Positions 16,524 to 25,642 are shown, numbered from the stretch's first letter. The stretch is 64,000 bases of DNA from Udaeobacter sp025935755 (GCA_036278715.1 DASUKN010000061.1:65982-129981); one strand, 5' to 3'. Notes: generated by a model from the letters alone, not told the origin. Translations and numbers: made by a program.

Positions 16524-18005
16524 ATGACAAATGGCGACATTATCGAGTCGTATGTCCCGGTGCGATTAGATCGATTGCCGTGGAGTTCGTGGCACTGGCT
16601 CATCGTCGTCTCGTTAGGGGCAACCTGGATTCTTGATGGCCTGGAGGTCACGCTTGCCGGAGCTTTAGGTGGTGTTTTGACTCGTCATGAGACGCTCGGA
16701 TTGAGCGACGCCCAAGTCGGTGCCACGGCGACGTGCTATTTGGCCGGCGCGGTAATTGGTGCACTGCTTTTCGGCTACGCGACCGATCGGTTTGGCCGCA
16801 AAAAGTTGTTCTTCATTACCGTTGCCGTTTATCTGATGGGAACGGCTCTATCAGGTTTCTCCTGGAATTTCTGGAGCTACGCACTCTTTCGGGCAATCAC
16901 CGGAGCAGGGATTGGCGGTGAATACGCGGCGATCAATTCGGCGATCGACGAATTGATTCCCGCGCGTGTGCGCGGCCGCGTCGATTTGATCATCAACGGC
17001 TCCTACTGGGTTGGCGCCGCGATGGGTGCCGCGGCCACGCTCGTGCTTCTCGATCCGCGCCACATTCCGATCTGGCTCGGGTGGCGTCTGGCATTTGGAA
17101 TCGGCGCGGCGCTCGGATTGATCGTGATCTTCTTTCGCCGCTGGATTCCGGAGAGTCCGCGCTGGTTAATGATCCATGGCCGGAACATCGAGGCGGAACA
17201 GATCGTAACTGCGGTCGAGCAAAGGATCCGCTCTGGAGAGGCGAGCTCCCGGGAGCCTGTTACTCAAGGCATCGCGGAACTCCGCCCTCCATCACTCCAT
17301 CACTCCATCACTCCAGTCCGTGTACGCACTCGCACACATACGCCGTGGCGCGAAATCTGGAACGCGATTGTGCACGAACATCGGCGACGTTCGTTTCTCG
17401 GTTTCGTGCTCATGGCGACTCAGGCATTTTTCTATAACGCGATCTTTTTCACTTATGCGCTTGTGTTGATGCGCTTCTACGGCGTGCCGGAGAAAGACGT
17501 CGGCGGTTATTTGTTGCCATTTGCACTTGGAAACGTGCTCGGGCCGCTGCTGCTTGGGCATCTGTTCGACACGATCGGTCGTAAACAAATGATCACCCTG
17601 ACATACGCGGTCGCGGGAATATTACTCGCGCTGACCGGGTGGCTTTTTTATGCCGGATTGCTGACGGCGCAAACGCAGACGCTCGCGTGGACGATTATCT
17701 TCTTTGTCGCTTCGGCGGCCGCGAGTTCTGCGTACCTCACCGTGAGCGAAATTTTCCCGTTGGAAATTCGCGGAATGGCGATTGCAATTTTTTTTGCAAT
17801 CGGAACACTGACCGGTGGCGTCGGCTCACCGCTGTTGTTCGGCTGGATCATCGGCACCGGATCGACCACTGCACTGTTCACGGGATATTTGATTGCCGCG
17901 GTGTTGATGATTTTTGCCGCGGCGATGGAAGCATGGATCGGCGTGGCAGCCGAGCAACGTTCGCTCGAGCACATCGCCGCGCCGTTATCGAGCAAGAGCC
18001 TGTAG
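16524..18005 (+). CDS. MFS transporter, sugar/metabolite porter type
   Basis: 493 residues with about 12 membrane helices. The family signature between helices 2 and 3 is ATDRFGRKKLFF, repeated in the second half as FDTIGRKQMITL, and PESPRWLMIHGR follows helix 6, as in the sugar porter and aromatic acid porter families. The central cytosolic loop (residues about 225-275) contains a tandem 8-bp repeat in the DNA (17288-17315), so its length may vary. Substrate unknown. A REP-type repeat begins on top of its stop codon. Confidence 0.9.
   Translation: MTNGDIIESYVPVRLDRLPWSSWHWLIVVSLGATWILDGLEVTLAGALGGVLTRHETLGLSDAQVGATATCYLAGAVIGALLFGYATDRFGRKKLFFITVAVYLMGTALSGFSWNFWSYALFRAITGAGIGGEYAAINSAIDELIPARVRGRVDLIINGSYWVGAAMGAAATLVLLDPRHIPIWLGWRLAFGIGAALGLIVIFFRRWIPESPRWLMIHGRNIEAEQIVTAVEQRIRSGEASSREPVTQGIAELRPPSLHHSITPVRVRTRTHTPWREIWNAIVHEHRRRSFLGFVLMATQAFFYNAIFFTYALVLMRFYGVPEKDVGGYLLPFALGNVLGPLLLGHLFDTIGRKQMITLTYAVAGILLALTGWLFYAGLLTAQTQTLAWTIIFFVASAAASSAYLTVSEIFPLEIRGMAIAIFFAIGTLTGGVGSPLLFGWIIGTGSTTALFTGYLIAAVLMIFAAAMEAWIGVAAEQRSLEHIAAPLSSKSL
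17288..17315. repeat. 8-bp microsatellite (TCCATCAC) inside MFS gene
   Basis: Three full copies and one half copy of TCCATCAC in perfect tandem. It encodes PSLHHSITP in the loop between the two halves of the transporter. Gain or loss of one unit would shift the reading frame. Confidence 0.9.
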
Positions 18006-18024
18006 GGCGTCCGCGTCAGACGCC
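18002..18024. repeat. GTAGGGCG..GTCAGACGCC dispersed repeat, copy 1
   Basis: A 23-bp element with an imperfect palindrome (ggcgtc..gacgcc) that differs from the copy at 20609-20631 at three positions. It starts within the MFS stop codon. Confidence 0.75.
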
Positions 18025-18071
18025 TTTGTCTCGCAGAGACCACCTGCAAAATTAGCGCTTGCGCTCGGTGA

Positions 18072-18623
18072 TCAGAGACCGCCGCTACTGACAACGGTCA
18101 GTTCGCGAGTGTGAATCGGCCCGGCAGGCATTAATTTGCTAGAATAAAGATGGAACGCGTCAACGCGGATCAGACCGGCGTCGAACTCGGCATTCGATTG
18201 CAAAAACTTACAGAGCGCTTGAGCAGAAACATCGCCGCAACGCGCGATCGTGATATGCGGATGCCATGGGCGAAGCTCCGGTTCGAGACCGGCGGCCAGC
18301 GCAGCTTCTTGCACGCGTTTGTGGATTTGGAACAGATGTGGGTGCGCTTTGCCGACGCCAATCCAGATAATTTTCGGCGCGCCTCTCGACGAAAAAGAAC
18401 CGATTTCCTTCACCGGTAGAAAGAACGCGCCGAACTGGATCGTGCTGAGTTTGTCCCGGAGCTTCGGTTCAACATCTTCTCGTACCTCACCAAAAAAACC
18501 GAGCGTCAGATGCATTTGCTCCGGTTCCGTCCAACGCACACCGCGAACATCCGGATCAAGGCCTGCAAGCGATCGACGCATTGAGTCCGGCAGATCAATC
18601 GCGACGAACAGCCTTTTGCTCAT
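18072..18623 (-). CDS. thpR: RNA 2',3'-cyclic phosphodiesterase
   Basis: A 183-residue 2H phosphoesterase, formerly called 2'-5' RNA ligase. Both catalytic HxTx motifs are present: HLTLGFFGEV near residue 40 and HPHITIARCGD near residue 130. Such enzymes open 2',3'-cyclic phosphate ends of RNA. The start MSKRLFVAIDLPD at 18623 is the usual family start; the longer frame to 18662 adds 13 unrelated residues. It may be co-transcribed with the upstream SDR gene (68 bases between). Confidence 0.93.
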   Translation of the reverse strand: MSKRLFVAIDLPDSMRRSLAGLDPDVRGVRWTEPEQMHLTLGFFGEVREDVEPKLRDKLSTIQFGAFFLPVKEIGSFSSRGAPKIIWIGVGKAHPHLFQIHKRVQEAALAAGLEPELRPWHPHITIARCGDVSAQALCKFLQSNAEFDAGLIRVDAFHLYSSKLMPAGPIHTRELTVVSSGGL

Positions 18624-18690
18624 GCCTTCGCCCCATTTGTTGTCGAAGGGCGAGCGACACAATCGCTGGAAAGCAAATCCGGTGTAAGGT

Positions 18691-19722
18691 TCAATGATTC
18701 ACGGATCGCGCCGCGCGTTCGTTGTTCCGTGTTGTCGCGCGATCGGCCAGGCGTGTCATCCATTCCGGTGTTAATCGTGGGAGTTCTGAGCCAGACCGTG
18801 ATTGTTGACCGCCTTCATCGGCTGTCTGTGGGAGAAATCGATTCACAATTTTCATCGCGTACCCGGTAAGGTTCGGAAATAGCGCATTGGCCGCAATAGC
18901 GCCACGTGCAGCAAACGTGAGGGTAAGCGACGGCTGACCGCGCCTGAACGCCGCTATGATTTTCCGCGCTGCCCGATTGGCACCCATCGATATCAACGGC
19001 GCGCCCGCGGATGCGGAGAACCACGCAAATTCGGCGTCGTGATTGCCCTTAAACTTTGCATTCACATGTGAGCCGGTGCGCATAAGCCCAGGCGACACGG
19101 TCGTCACGTGAATGTTGTCGCGCGCGAGCTCAGTCCGTATTGCGTCGGACAAACCGGTTAGTGCAAACTTGCTGGCGCTGTATGGAGCAAAATGCGGCAC
19201 TGCAAGTTTGCCACCGATGGACGAAATGTTCACAATACGTCCCCCATCGCCGACACGCATTTCGGGCACGACTTGGCAGACCAATTCGTACGCCGCCCAG
19301 AAATGCAGTCTCATCGCGCGCTCGTAATCGTCGCGAATCATGTGATCCAGCGGACCGACTTCGATGATGCCAGCGTTGTTAATCAGGATGTCAATTCCAT
19401 CGAAATGATCGATGACTTCCCGGACTGCGGTCTGGATCTGATCGCGATCGAGCAGATCACATTCGACAGTAAAAACATTTCCACCGCGCGAAGTGAGATC
19501 AGCTTTGGCACGCATGAGTTCTTCTCGATCGCGGGCGATGAGAGCGACCTTTCCGCCTTGTTCGCAGATATGTCGCGCCAGCACGAGCCCAAGGCCGCGC
19601 GAGCCACCGGTGATGAGGGCGACCTTGTTGCGCAACGTATATTGCGCCGTGCGAATCATCCGCACGATTATCCAACCGCCAAATAAAAGAGCGCCTGCTC
19701 TGAGCCAAGCCCGCGTATTCAT
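18691..19722 (-). CDS. SDR family oxidoreductase with N-terminal membrane segment
   Basis: A 343-residue short-chain dehydrogenase. The cofactor loop is ITGGSRGLGLVLA near residue 38, NNAG follows at about 115, and the catalytic Ser-Tyr-Lys is in NISSIGGKLAVPHFAPYSASK. The N-terminal hydrophobic stretch (WLRAGALLFGGWIIVRMI) suggests membrane attachment. Beyond the SDR core there is an extension of about 80 residues with ALFPNLTGYAMKIVNRFLP and a polar tail. The substrate is unknown. Confidence 0.9.
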   Translation of the reverse strand: MNTRAWLRAGALLFGGWIIVRMIRTAQYTLRNKVALITGGSRGLGLVLARHICEQGGKVALIARDREELMRAKADLTSRGGNVFTVECDLLDRDQIQTAVREVIDHFDGIDILINNAGIIEVGPLDHMIRDDYERAMRLHFWAAYELVCQVVPEMRVGDGGRIVNISSIGGKLAVPHFAPYSASKFALTGLSDAIRTELARDNIHVTTVSPGLMRTGSHVNAKFKGNHDAEFAWFSASAGAPLISMGANRAARKIIAAFRRGQPSLTLTFAARGAIAANALFPNLTGYAMKIVNRFLPQTADEGGQQSRSGSELPRLTPEWMTRLADRATTRNNERAARSVNH

Positions 19723-20046
19723 TTACACAACCCTATAATCAAATACGAAACATTCGGAGCAAGCGGCCGTGAGCGAGAGAGTGAACCAGAGATGCACCGT
19801 ACGCAAAGAGTGCGACCGCTGAGTATGAGCATTGATGGAGGGTTCCCCAGCAATGTGATCTCGTCTTTGGCGGGCGGTGCCCGGACGCTAAGCCTTGCTC
19901 GGTAATGGCGAGAATGTCGCAAAGCCAGCAGCGCGCAACCCATCACCTATAATTCCAGAGATGCCTCGACTTCGCTTGCATGACAATGCTCTCAACGTCG
20001 TGTGGATTCGAGCGCGTCGGAGGCATCTTCATTTTTTCGATAAGTG
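19723..20046. other. Non-coding spacer between SDR gene and smpB
   Basis: 324 bases; I see no gene, tRNA or tmRNA here. It includes 'tgcctcgacttcgcttgcatgac', a likely relic of the dispersed CATTCCGAGCGAAGTCGAGG repeat family, and 'ggaggcatcttcattttttcg' close to the smpB stop. Confidence 0.4.
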
Positions 20047-20508
20047 TCACGCGTGTTTGCGATTGAAACGCGCAACTTCACGCGCAGTCTCGCGATCAAC
20101 AGCGCGTTTCTTCAAATCGGCACGCTTATCCCCCGCAACTTTCCCTACGCCCACGCCGACTTCGGCTTTCACCTTCCCATTTTTCCAATACAACTTTAAC
20201 ACGATCAACGCGCGACCTTTGACCTGCGCTTCGCCGTAAAGCCTGTCAATCTCCTGGCGATGGAGCAACAATTTACGGACACGCTTGGCGGTGGGAATTT
20301 CGTGACTGGCGCGCTCATAAGGCTGGATATCGGCATTGTAAAGAAATGCTTCCCCGTTCTCGATTCGGGCGAATGCGTCGCTGATATTGGCTTTGCCCGC
20401 GCGGATCGATTTCACCTCGCTGCCCTTCAACTCGATGCCCGCTTCGTATCGATCGACGATGTGATAATCCCGCAGCGCCTTGCGATTGATTACGGACTCG
20501 GTTGCCAT
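20047..20508 (-). CDS. smpB: SsrA-binding protein SmpB
   Basis: A 153-residue trans-translation factor that delivers tmRNA to stalled ribosomes. It has the start region NRKALRDYHIVDRYEAGIELKGSEVKSIRAGKANISDAF, the central YNADIQPYERASHE, RKLLLHRQEIDRLYG, and the basic C-terminal tail DKRADLKKRAVDRETAREVARFNRK. The tmRNA gene itself is not within reach. rpoZ lies upstream on the same strand with a REP-type spacer of about 150 bases between. Confidence 0.97.
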   Translation of the reverse strand: MATESVINRKALRDYHIVDRYEAGIELKGSEVKSIRAGKANISDAFARIENGEAFLYNADIQPYERASHEIPTAKRVRKLLLHRQEIDRLYGEAQVKGRALIVLKLYWKNGKVKAEVGVGVGKVAGDKRADLKKRAVDRETAREVARFNRKHA

Positions 20509-20608
20509 GTTGCCAAGGGATCCTGTATCAGAAGTTGTCGCTCCTTGTAGTGTCGGCCGTCGTCAGCGCGGATTCGAGCGCCGGGTCAGCGACGCCTCAA
20601 GCAAAATC

Positions 20609-20631
20609 GTAGGGCGCCTGTGTCAGACGCC
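20609..20631. repeat. GTAGGGCG..GTCAGACGCC dispersed repeat, copy 2
   Basis: A 23-bp near-identical match to 18002-18024 in the rpoZ-smpB spacer. The two copies, 2.6 kb apart and both in spacers, show that it is a dispersed repeat. Confidence 0.75.
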
Positions 20632-20657
20632 ATAACAAACTCGAACCGGTTGCGCGG

Positions 20658-20873
20658 CTAAGCGCCGTCTATGGACCCTTCGAGCGACTCGTAAGTCAAT
20701 TTGCCGGCGATGATTTCCTTTAGTGCAATATCTGTTAAAGACATCCGCGGTGTCGTCTCTACCAAAGGCCGGTGTCCTAGGCCAAGCTGACGCACACGCT
20801 TGGAGACAACATTAATCAGAAGTTGCTGATTGGGGATAACCTGTGCTGCTTCCTGAAGAAGTTGAGTGGTCAT
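20658..20873 (-). CDS. rpoZ: DNA-directed RNA polymerase omega subunit
   Basis: A short omega subunit (71 residues from the ATG at 20873). The family core is NQQLLINVVSKRVRQLGLGHRP and MSLTDIALKEIIAGKLTYE. Omega helps assemble RNA polymerase by binding beta'. A longer frame to 20975 (105 residues) adds an N-terminal part not seen in omega proteins, so I prefer the internal start, though no Shine-Dalgarno sequence decides it. Confidence 0.82.
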   Translation of the reverse strand: MTTQLLQEAAQVIPNQQLLINVVSKRVRQLGLGHRPLVETTPRMSLTDIALKEIIAGKLTYESLEGSIDGA

Positions 20874-21099
20874 ATGGCGCAAGGAATGAACGCGGCGAAC
20901 CGCCTCCGTCGGGAATTGAAGGATAGTCGATCCGCTGCTTGGAAGGGCGGATGTAACAAGTTGCGGTGCGAGCATGGTAAAAATGAGTGTTGACTTTCCA
21001 GATGAAGCGGCTCGTTGTCAACGCTTTTTGTCCGAAAGAACACAAAGTAATTTCGAGCCTCGGGGCGGGACCGGACCTGCTGCTGTGCGGGAGCCGAAG

Positions 21100-21708
21100 T
21101 TATTTCCGTTGCCATCGCCCGACCCAGGTGCCCCATCCATAGTAACCAAACGGCACCAGCGGGCCGTCACTCACCAACCCGTCGATCTGCGCCCGCAGCG
21201 GCGCCGCTTTGGCTGGCCCAAAGTAATCGTCGATCACCAGCCAGCAGCCAACGCGAAGCAGGTCACCGTAAGCATCCAAATCCCGGCGCACATTATTATC
21301 CGCGTCAAAAATAAGCAAACCGACCTCGCGACTGGCCAACCGCTTATGAATCTCGGCCTTAATCGCGTCTTCAGAAGACCGGCCGTGAATCAAAGTCACG
21401 TCCTGCGCAACCCCAAATCGCGTGAGGTTCTTTTTCAAATCCTTGATAATGTTCCTGCTCGACAGGCGGAAATGCTTCAAACTGCCTCCAGCTTCAACCG
21501 TGATGATTTTCTTCTGTGTGTCCGACTCACGCGCGCCCAGGGCCGCTGCGATGGTGGATCCGCCAACGTAGGGACCGACCTCGAGGACATTACCGGGGCT
21601 GAAGCGCGCGAAATGATAGATCAAAAGTAAAACGTCCACATGCAACATCGACGATTCCCGCCCGACCTCTTCTAATCGATGACGTACGTCAGCGCTGCGG
21701 TATTCCAT
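21100..21708 (-). CDS. Class I SAM methyltransferase-like protein
   Basis: At least 202 residues from the ATG at 21708. The nucleotide-binding motif is GNVLEVGPYVGGSTIAAALGA, followed by the acidic ITVEAGGS and GLLIFDADNNVRRDLDAYGDLLRVGCWLVIDDYFG, as in the CmcI/Methyltransf_24-type family. The open frame reaches 22092 but crosses tRNA-Pro on the other strand, so its upper part is not coding; the true start may be a GTG or TTG up to about 21800. The product is unidentified; related enzymes modify small hydroxylated compounds. Confidence 0.75.
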   Translation of the reverse strand: MEYRSADVRHRLEEVGRESSMLHVDVLLLIYHFARFSPGNVLEVGPYVGGSTIAAALGARESDTQKKIITVEAGGSLKHFRLSSRNIIKDLKKNLTRFGVAQDVTLIHGRSSEDAIKAEIHKRLASREVGLLIFDADNNVRRDLDAYGDLLRVGCWLVIDDYFGPAKAAPLRAQIDGLVSDGPLVPFGYYGWGTWVGRWQRK

Positions 21709-21957
21709 TAGTGTCCGAAGCAACTCCAGAACCTGATTCAAATGAGATGAACCGCTATCAGCGGCATCCGTCTGATCAACCACAGCCGAGCGTAGCGGCG
21801 CGACATGACTTCGCAAGATAATCCAAGAATAGCAACGTGCGCAGCATCGGGTTGAAATGATCGGTGGGAAGCCGTCACTCCTTGGAGTTCGCTTCTTGCG
21901 ATTTGGATTAAAATACGCGAAGTAAGAACCGCGTCCGCCGGAGAAGTCCGGTTTTTG

Positions 21958-22031
21958 CGGGCTGTGGCTCAGCTTGGTAGAGCGCCTGGTTCGGGACCAG
22001 GAGGCCGTGGGTTCAAATCCCACCAGCCCGA
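21958..22031 (+). tRNA. tRNA-Pro (anticodon CGG)
   Basis: 74 bases. The acceptor stem is CGGGCTG with CAGCCCG, the D arm is GCTCAGCTTGGTAGAGC, the anticodon stem CCTGG/CCAGG encloses TTCGGGA (anticodon CGG), the variable loop is AGGCC, and the T arm is GTGGG-TTCAAAT-CCCAC. The discriminator base is A. The CCA end is not encoded. The C1-G72 pair is typical of bacterial tRNA-Pro. Confidence 0.97.
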
Positions 22032-22129
22032 TTTTACCTCCTGCTTTGGCGTGGGCCACCTGCCAGGCCACATCGGTATAGGTTTGGCACAAACGCGTCT
22101 ACACTGTATTTGTCGAGAACGTTTACCCC

Positions 22130-22648
22130 ATGCATTCGTCTGTCACGATCGTAGGCGTACTCATCGGCATCGCGATTCTGTTTTTCGGTCGGAAGTTGTT
22201 TTGGCTCTGTGTGGCCGCAGCCGGATTTGCAGTTGGCGTTCAAATTGCGCCGCTGCTCGTTAACGAACAGTCATCACTGCTGGCACTGATCATCGCTTTA
22301 GTCTTCGGCCTGCTTGGAGCGTTGCTTGCGCTTTTTCTTCAGAAGGTCGCGATCGCGGTACTCGGTTTCTTAGCTGGCGGAAAGCTCGCCACCGCGATCG
22401 CTGCTTCGTTTTTTGTGCACTATGCGCAGTACTCGACCATTATCTTCGTCGTCGGAGGTGTGATCGGGGCGATTCTGTTGCTGGCGCTGTTTGGCTGGGC
22501 GCTGATCGTTGTCTCCTCATTTATCGGGGCGTACCTGATTCAAAGCGCTATTGTGCTGCCGACTACCGGTTCGACACTCGTGTTCATCGGTCTGGCCATC
22601 CTCGGCATATTTGTGCAGGCAGCGTCGTATCGCAGAGCTGCTGTATAG
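22130..22648 (+). CDS. Multi-pass membrane protein (DUF4203-like)
   Basis: A 172-residue, very hydrophobic protein with about six or seven membrane helices and a short Arg-rich tail (SYRRAAV). Glycine-rich helices such as VVGGVIGAILLLALFGWALIV resemble the DUF4203/TM7S3-like family. The role is unknown. It lies just after tRNA-Pro and faces the alpha-hydroxy acid oxidase gene tail to tail. Confidence 0.65.
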   Translation: MHSSVTIVGVLIGIAILFFGRKLFWLCVAAAGFAVGVQIAPLLVNEQSSLLALIIALVFGLLGALLALFLQKVAIAVLGFLAGGKLATAIAASFFVHYAQYSTIIFVVGGVIGAILLLALFGWALIVVSSFIGAYLIQSAIVLPTTGSTLVFIGLAILGIFVQAASYRRAAV

Positions 22649-22741
22649 CTACGCTGCGTTCGAGCGCTGGAGCGTTGAAGCATAAGGCGTGAAGGCATGA
22701 ATCCGATATGACGGTGTGGCGATCACATCGCCACTGCTCCG

Positions 22742-23932
22742 TCATTTCGAAAACCACTCGCGTGGGGCATCGACGTAAGTTCGGTCGAGGTCTGCGATGG
22801 ACGGGCAGCCCAGCAGCTTGAGGGTGCGCATGAGATCTGCGTGCAATATCTCGATCGCTCGCGAAACGCCCGGGCCACCGGCCGCTCCAAGTCCGTACGC
22901 GTAAGCGCGTCCCGTCATTACCGCCCGGGCTCCCAAACAAAGAGCTTTAACGACATCGCTCCCACGGCGGATGCCGCCATCCAGCAACACTTCGATCCGG
23001 TCGCCCACTGCGGATACCACTTCAGGCAGAACGCGAAGAGTCGGCGCAACGCCGGCGAGTTGTCGCCCACCATGATTGGACACGACCAATGCTTCTGCGC
23101 CTGTGTCTACTGCGCGGCGAGCGTCCTCGGCGGTGTGAATGCCCTTGATCACGATAGGCCCGTTCCACGCCTGGCGGATCCATTTAAGATCGTCCCAGGT
23201 AACGACCGATTGCTCAAGAGCTGCGGTGACATCGGCATATAGCATCGGCCCCTTCCCCGGGATAACGACGTTCTCGAATCTCATCAGTCCGCCGTCCCCG
23301 AAGAAAGCCGCGAGCCAACGTGGCCTAACAAGGAGTTGACTCACAAATGGCAGCATCGGCCCAAGCTTTCCAGTAAGCAGTTCTTTCGCGCCGTTGCGAA
23401 GATCGCGTTCTCTGAACCCTGCGACCGGGGTATCGATGGTGACCACCAACGCAGAAAATCCAGCTTTGCGGGCGCGGTCGATACCAGCCAGCGCACAATC
23501 GCGGCCGCCAACAAGATAAAGTTGATACCAGACAGCTCCTCCCGATGCAGTCGCGACGTCTTCGAGCCGACATCCGGAAAGCGTTGAAAGAGTACAGATG
23601 ATTCCTGCTTCGCCGGCAGCGTGAGCGGCTGCCTCTTCGCCGTGCGGAAACATGAGCCGACAGCTGCCAACCGGCGCGAGAATCAGCGGCATGCTAACTG
23701 AAGTGCCGAGTACCGTGGTGCGCAGATCGCACGCCGGTGTTGCTACCGCGCAGCGCGGCCGCAGTGTCACCGCTTCGAATGCGCGACAATTTGCCCGCAA
23801 GGTCGATTCGTCCTCAGCACCGCCGTCAATATAGTCGAACACCACACGAGGAAGCCGCCGCTTCGCCCTGTGCCGCAGGTCTTCAATGTTTAAAACGCGC
23901 GGCGCTTGAACAGATCGGGACAAGCGATTCAT
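22742..23932 (-). CDS. FMN-dependent alpha-hydroxy acid oxidase/dehydrogenase
   Basis: 396 residues of the lactate/glycolate/mandelate oxidase family. Seen are LPRVVFDYIDGGAEDESTLRAN, the FMN site LILAPVGSCRLMFPHGE, the flavin Lys in PIVIKGIHTAEDA, the catalytic His and substrate Arg in VVSNHGGRQLAG, and VLLDGGIRRGSDVVKAL. It oxidises an L-2-hydroxy acid such as L-lactate; the exact substrate is uncertain. There are no lactate permease or lactate regulator genes nearby. Confidence 0.93.
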   Translation of the reverse strand: MNRLSRSVQAPRVLNIEDLRHRAKRRLPRVVFDYIDGGAEDESTLRANCRAFEAVTLRPRCAVATPACDLRTTVLGTSVSMPLILAPVGSCRLMFPHGEEAAAHAAGEAGIICTLSTLSGCRLEDVATASGGAVWYQLYLVGGRDCALAGIDRARKAGFSALVVTIDTPVAGFRERDLRNGAKELLTGKLGPMLPFVSQLLVRPRWLAAFFGDGGLMRFENVVIPGKGPMLYADVTAALEQSVVTWDDLKWIRQAWNGPIVIKGIHTAEDARRAVDTGAEALVVSNHGGRQLAGVAPTLRVLPEVVSAVGDRIEVLLDGGIRRGSDVVKALCLGARAVMTGRAYAYGLGAAGGPGVSRAIEILHADLMRTLKLLGCPSIADLDRTYVDAPREWFSK

Positions 23933-23954
23933 AGGTTTTCGCAGTGCATAAGGG

Positions 23955-24118
23955 TTTTTTTACTAACACCGGGCTTCAGCCCTGTGCAATCTCCCAGCGT
24001 GGAGAAACCGTTTTAACGGTTTTTTGCCAGAAAGGAAGCCGTTGAAACGGCTGGCGTTTCAAGTGCGCGGTGGCACCCGGCTAAAGCCGGGTGTTAATGA
24101 AACCAGTGAAAACACTGG
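23955..24118. repeat. Cluster of palindromic REP-like elements
   Basis: Several hairpins lie within about 165 bases: accgggcttcagccc near 23969; AAACCG-TTTTAA-CGGTTT at 24005-24022; agccgttgaaacggct; cacccggctaaagccgggtg; and ccagtgaaaacactgg next to the purH stop. The 'cggctaaagccg' type is a known style of dispersed palindrome in many soil bacteria. Confidence 0.8.
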
Positions 24119-25642
24119 CTAGTGCCGAAAGTGCCGAGCGCCGGTGAAGATCATCGCCATCTTTCGGTCATTAGCGGCGGCGATCACTTCTTCATCGCGC
24201 ACCGAACCACCCGGCTGAATCGCGCAGGTTGCGCCAGCGTCGGCGGCAGCGGTTAGCCCGTCCGGGAACGGGAAAAAAGCGTCGCTCGCGACCGCGCTAC
24301 CTTTGAGTGAAAGCCCGGCTTCGTTCGCTTTCCAAACGGCGATGCGGGATGCATCGACTCGCGACATCTGGCCGGCGCCAATGCCCAATGTCCGATCGGC
24401 CTTGGTGTACACGATGGCATTGGATTTCACGTGTTTGACCACGCGCCACCCAAACAACATCGCGTTCAATTCCGCCTTGGTGGGCTTGCGCCTGGTCACG
24501 ACATTTGTCGTCAACTCACTATCAACGTCTGCGTCTTGAACGAGCACACCGCCGCAGACTGAGCGCAGATCTGTTGTTGATCTCGCTTCTCTGGGCGGTG
24601 TTAACAGCCGAATCAACCGCAGATTTTTTTTCTTCTGCAGAACGGCGCGAGCTTCGATCTCAAAATCAGGCGCGATGATCACTTCGCTGAAGATCTCACT
24701 GATGACTTTTGCCAACGACTCAGTGAGAGGACGATTGCACACGATGATCCCACCAAATGGAGCCTGCTTGTCGGTCGCGAACGCTTTCTCCCACGCCTTG
24801 CGTAGGTCCGCATCGGATCCCACGCCACACGGATTCGTATGCTTCAGGATCGCGACAGTCGGCTGCTCAAATTCCGCGATCAAATTCGTCGCTGCGCTGA
24901 TATCGAGGATGTTGTTAAACGAAAGCTCCTTGCCCTGAAGTTTCTCGAAACATTTTTCGAAATCGCCATACAGTGCAGCTTGCTGGTGCGGATTTTCTCC
25001 ATAACGCAACCGCATTGCTAATGGAAGCGAAAGCGTGAAAGACGCATCGGTCTTCTGCTGTTTGTTCAGAAAATTAGCGATGACGCGATCATATTCCGCA
25101 GTCCTGTTGAAGGCTTTGATCGCCAGGCGTTCCCGCAGTTTAAGCGTTGTTTCCCCGTCGTGCTTACCCATGTTCTCGAGCACCACCGGGTAATCTGCGG
25201 GGTCAACAATCACCGTGACCGACTCATAATTCTTGGCGGCGCTTCGAATCATCGACGGACCGCCAATGTCGATATTCTCAATCGCTTCTGCGAGAGTTAC
25301 GCCGTGCTTCGCAACGACGGCTTCGAAAGGATACAGATTCACCGCTACGAGGTCGATCGGATCAAAACCGCATTCACGCGCTTCTGCTTCGTGTTTGGCG
25401 TTCCCACGTTTGTACAGAAGGCCGCCGTGCACGCGAGGATGCAAAGTTTTCACACGACCTTCGAGCACTTCAGGAAACGCCGTGAAACTCGAGATTTCGC
25501 GGACGGGAATTTTCTCTTTTTTCAGCAGGACCGCTGTTCCGCCGGTGGAAATGATGTCCACGCCCTGACTTTCCAGCGCCCGAGCAAACTCAGCGACGCC
25601 AATCTTGTCAGACACAGAGATGAGAGCGCGACGAATTTTCAT
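24119..25642 (-). CDS. purH: Bifunctional AICAR transformylase/IMP cyclohydrolase
   Basis: The last two steps of purine synthesis, 507 residues from the ATG at 25642. The N-terminal IMP cyclohydrolase domain starts RRALISVSDKIGV and has STGGTA and VKTLHPRVHGGLL. The transformylase domain has LRYGENPHQQAALYG, the catalytic Lys-His in AILKHTNPCGVGSDAD, and the C-terminal SDAFFPFPDGLTAAADAGATCAIQPGGSVRDEEVI. The open frame extends upstream to 25714 only because it runs into a dispersed repeat. Confidence 0.97.
   Translation of the reverse strand: MKIRRALISVSDKIGVAEFARALESQGVDIISTGGTAVLLKKEKIPVREISSFTAFPEVLEGRVKTLHPRVHGGLLYKRGNAKHEAEARECGFDPIDLVAVNLYPFEAVVAKHGVTLAEAIENIDIGGPSMIRSAAKNYESVTVIVDPADYPVVLENMGKHDGETTLKLRERLAIKAFNRTAEYDRVIANFLNKQQKTDASFTLSLPLAMRLRYGENPHQQAALYGDFEKCFEKLQGKELSFNNILDISAATNLIAEFEQPTVAILKHTNPCGVGSDADLRKAWEKAFATDKQAPFGGIIVCNRPLTESLAKVISEIFSEVIIAPDFEIEARAVLQKKKNLRLIRLLTPPREARSTTDLRSVCGGVLVQDADVDSELTTNVVTRRKPTKAELNAMLFGWRVVKHVKSNAIVYTKADRTLGIGAGQMSRVDASRIAVWKANEAGLSLKGSAVASDAFFPFPDGLTAAADAGATCAIQPGGSVRDEEVIAAANDRKMAMIFTGARHFRH

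Noticed and set aside
21709..22092. N-terminal extension of the methyltransferase frame
   Set aside because: Overlaps tRNA-Pro on the other strand and gives residues without family likeness.
24005..24025. Intrinsic terminator on the plus strand
   Set aside because: Both neighbouring genes are on the minus strand; the hairpin is part of a repeat cluster.
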